Of a DNA stretch of 5,203 bases, positions 4,793 to 5,203 are shown piece by piece. The DNA comes from Patescibacteria group bacterium (GTDB lineage Bacteria; Patescibacteriota; JABMPQ01; JAHIRA01): positions 1 to 5,203 of the forward strand of contig JAHIRA010000142.1 of assembly GCA_018818905.1 (NCBI GenBank), in the 5' to 3' direction. Every line of letters begins with the position of its first letter. The stretch's first letter is position 1. The position numbers and the translations under genes are program-made. The notes under the pieces were generated by a model that saw nothing but the letters and a program-made list of their open reading frames with translations, searched no databases and had not been told where the DNA came from.

Positions 4793-5203
4793 TTGTTCCA
4801 CATTTCTTTTTCAAGCAAATCCCAGCTTTCGCACTCCTTTTCTCCCTGGCAGAAAGCAGTGGGAGATTCGAACTTGAGATAGTTTATATAGTAAGAGAAC
4901 ATAACTGTATTTTCATTAATGTGCGTGAAATACAGATCTTCTCTAGTTGAAGGCAGGCCAAGATCTTCTTGGCCTGTTTTGAGTGTCTCGTTGAATAGTG
5001 TTTGATCAGAAGTTTTGACGGCTTTAACGTATTGTTCTACAAGATTCTTGATTTCTGGAGTTGCTAGGTCTTGGATATGATTTTCAAAGATTAGATAGTA
5101 AACTGTAGGATTTTCGTTCTTACTTCTTCTGTTTTCTAGTTCAAGATAATAGTCGTGAAAGTTTTTATCTGGATGATAGATTTCATCTACTTCTTCCACG
5201 CCA
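4768..5203 (-). CDS. Hypothetical protein, C-terminal part (5' end outside window)
   Basis: The minus-strand frame is open to the window edge. The only near-edge start-like codon is a GTG at 5197-5199 with coding sequence continuing before it, so the gene almost certainly begins outside. The visible 144 or so residues are acidic and aromatic-rich, without a membrane helix. Stretches include PTVYYLIFENHIQDL, LYFTHINENTVMFSYYINYL and PTAFCQGEKECESWDLLEKE. The pattern of beta strands with a late F-S-Y-Y-I core loosely recalls extracytoplasmic DUF3298/RsiV-type domains, but this is weak. Two cysteines near the C-terminus (CQGEKEC) could pair if the protein is exported. It ends in TGA and overlaps the DinD-like gene tail-to-tail by 25 bp. 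Confidence 0.65.
   Translation of the reverse strand, partial: GVEEVDEIYHPDKNFHDYYLELENRRSKNENPTVYYLIFENHIQDLATPEIKNLVEQYVKAVKTSDQTLFNETLKTGQEDLGLPSTREDLYFTHINENTVMFSYYINYLKFESPTAFCQGEKECESWDLLEKEMWNNYSNSSTS
4954..4980 (+). terminator. Terminator-like hairpin inside the opposite-strand gene
   Basis: CAGGCCAAGA and TCTTGGCCTG form a perfect 10-bp stem with a TCT loop, followed by TTTT on the plus strand. It lies about 160 bases after the DinD-like stop codon and could end that transcript. On the minus strand it lacks a U run and sits in coding sequence. Confidence 0.55.

Overview
The window is ordinary bacterial DNA with roughly mid-40s GC, the standard code (TAG, TAA and a TGA stop are used) and short A+T-rich spacers. 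Genes stand mostly alone, with individual promoters and intrinsic terminators. The mix fits a small-genome, uncultured-type bacterium, possibly Patescibacteria (CPR): a DinD/Bro-N protein, an MsrA, and several proteins I cannot place. That assignment is an inference from gene content and style. No rRNA, tRNA, CRISPR or insertion sequence was seen.

Layout: (1) Bases 1-1542 (+) hold the 3' part of a large AttH/CrtC-type lipocalin-like protein with a C-terminal membrane anchor, followed by a good terminator. (2) Bases 1646-2769 are a self-contained unit: an extended -10 promoter, a clean Shine-Dalgarno site, a 329-residue protein of unknown family that looks like two diverged copies of a roughly 90-residue module, and a terminator. 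(3) Bases 2787-3320 (-) encode methionine sulfoxide reductase A. It is divergent from a 106-residue three-helix membrane protein (3410-3730, +), with an 89-bp shared promoter region. (4) Bases 3731-3943 form a regulatory spacer holding an inverted repeat, an extended -10 element, a terminator and a second promoter that ends just before the next start codon. (5) Bases 3944-4792 (+) encode the Bro-N/DinD-like protein, whose gene contains a near-perfect 25-bp palindrome. (6) Bases 4768-5203 (-) are the 3' part of an unrecognised gene, overlapping the DinD-like gene tail-to-tail by 25 bp and containing a hairpin that could terminate the DinD-like transcript.

I see no shared pathway. MsrA repairs oxidised methionine, the lipocalin-like protein is probably on the cell surface, and the DinD-like protein is probably DNA-associated. 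The best candidates for something new are the palindrome at 4140-4164, the duplicated unknown protein at 1731-2720, and the membrane-anchored AttH-like protein.
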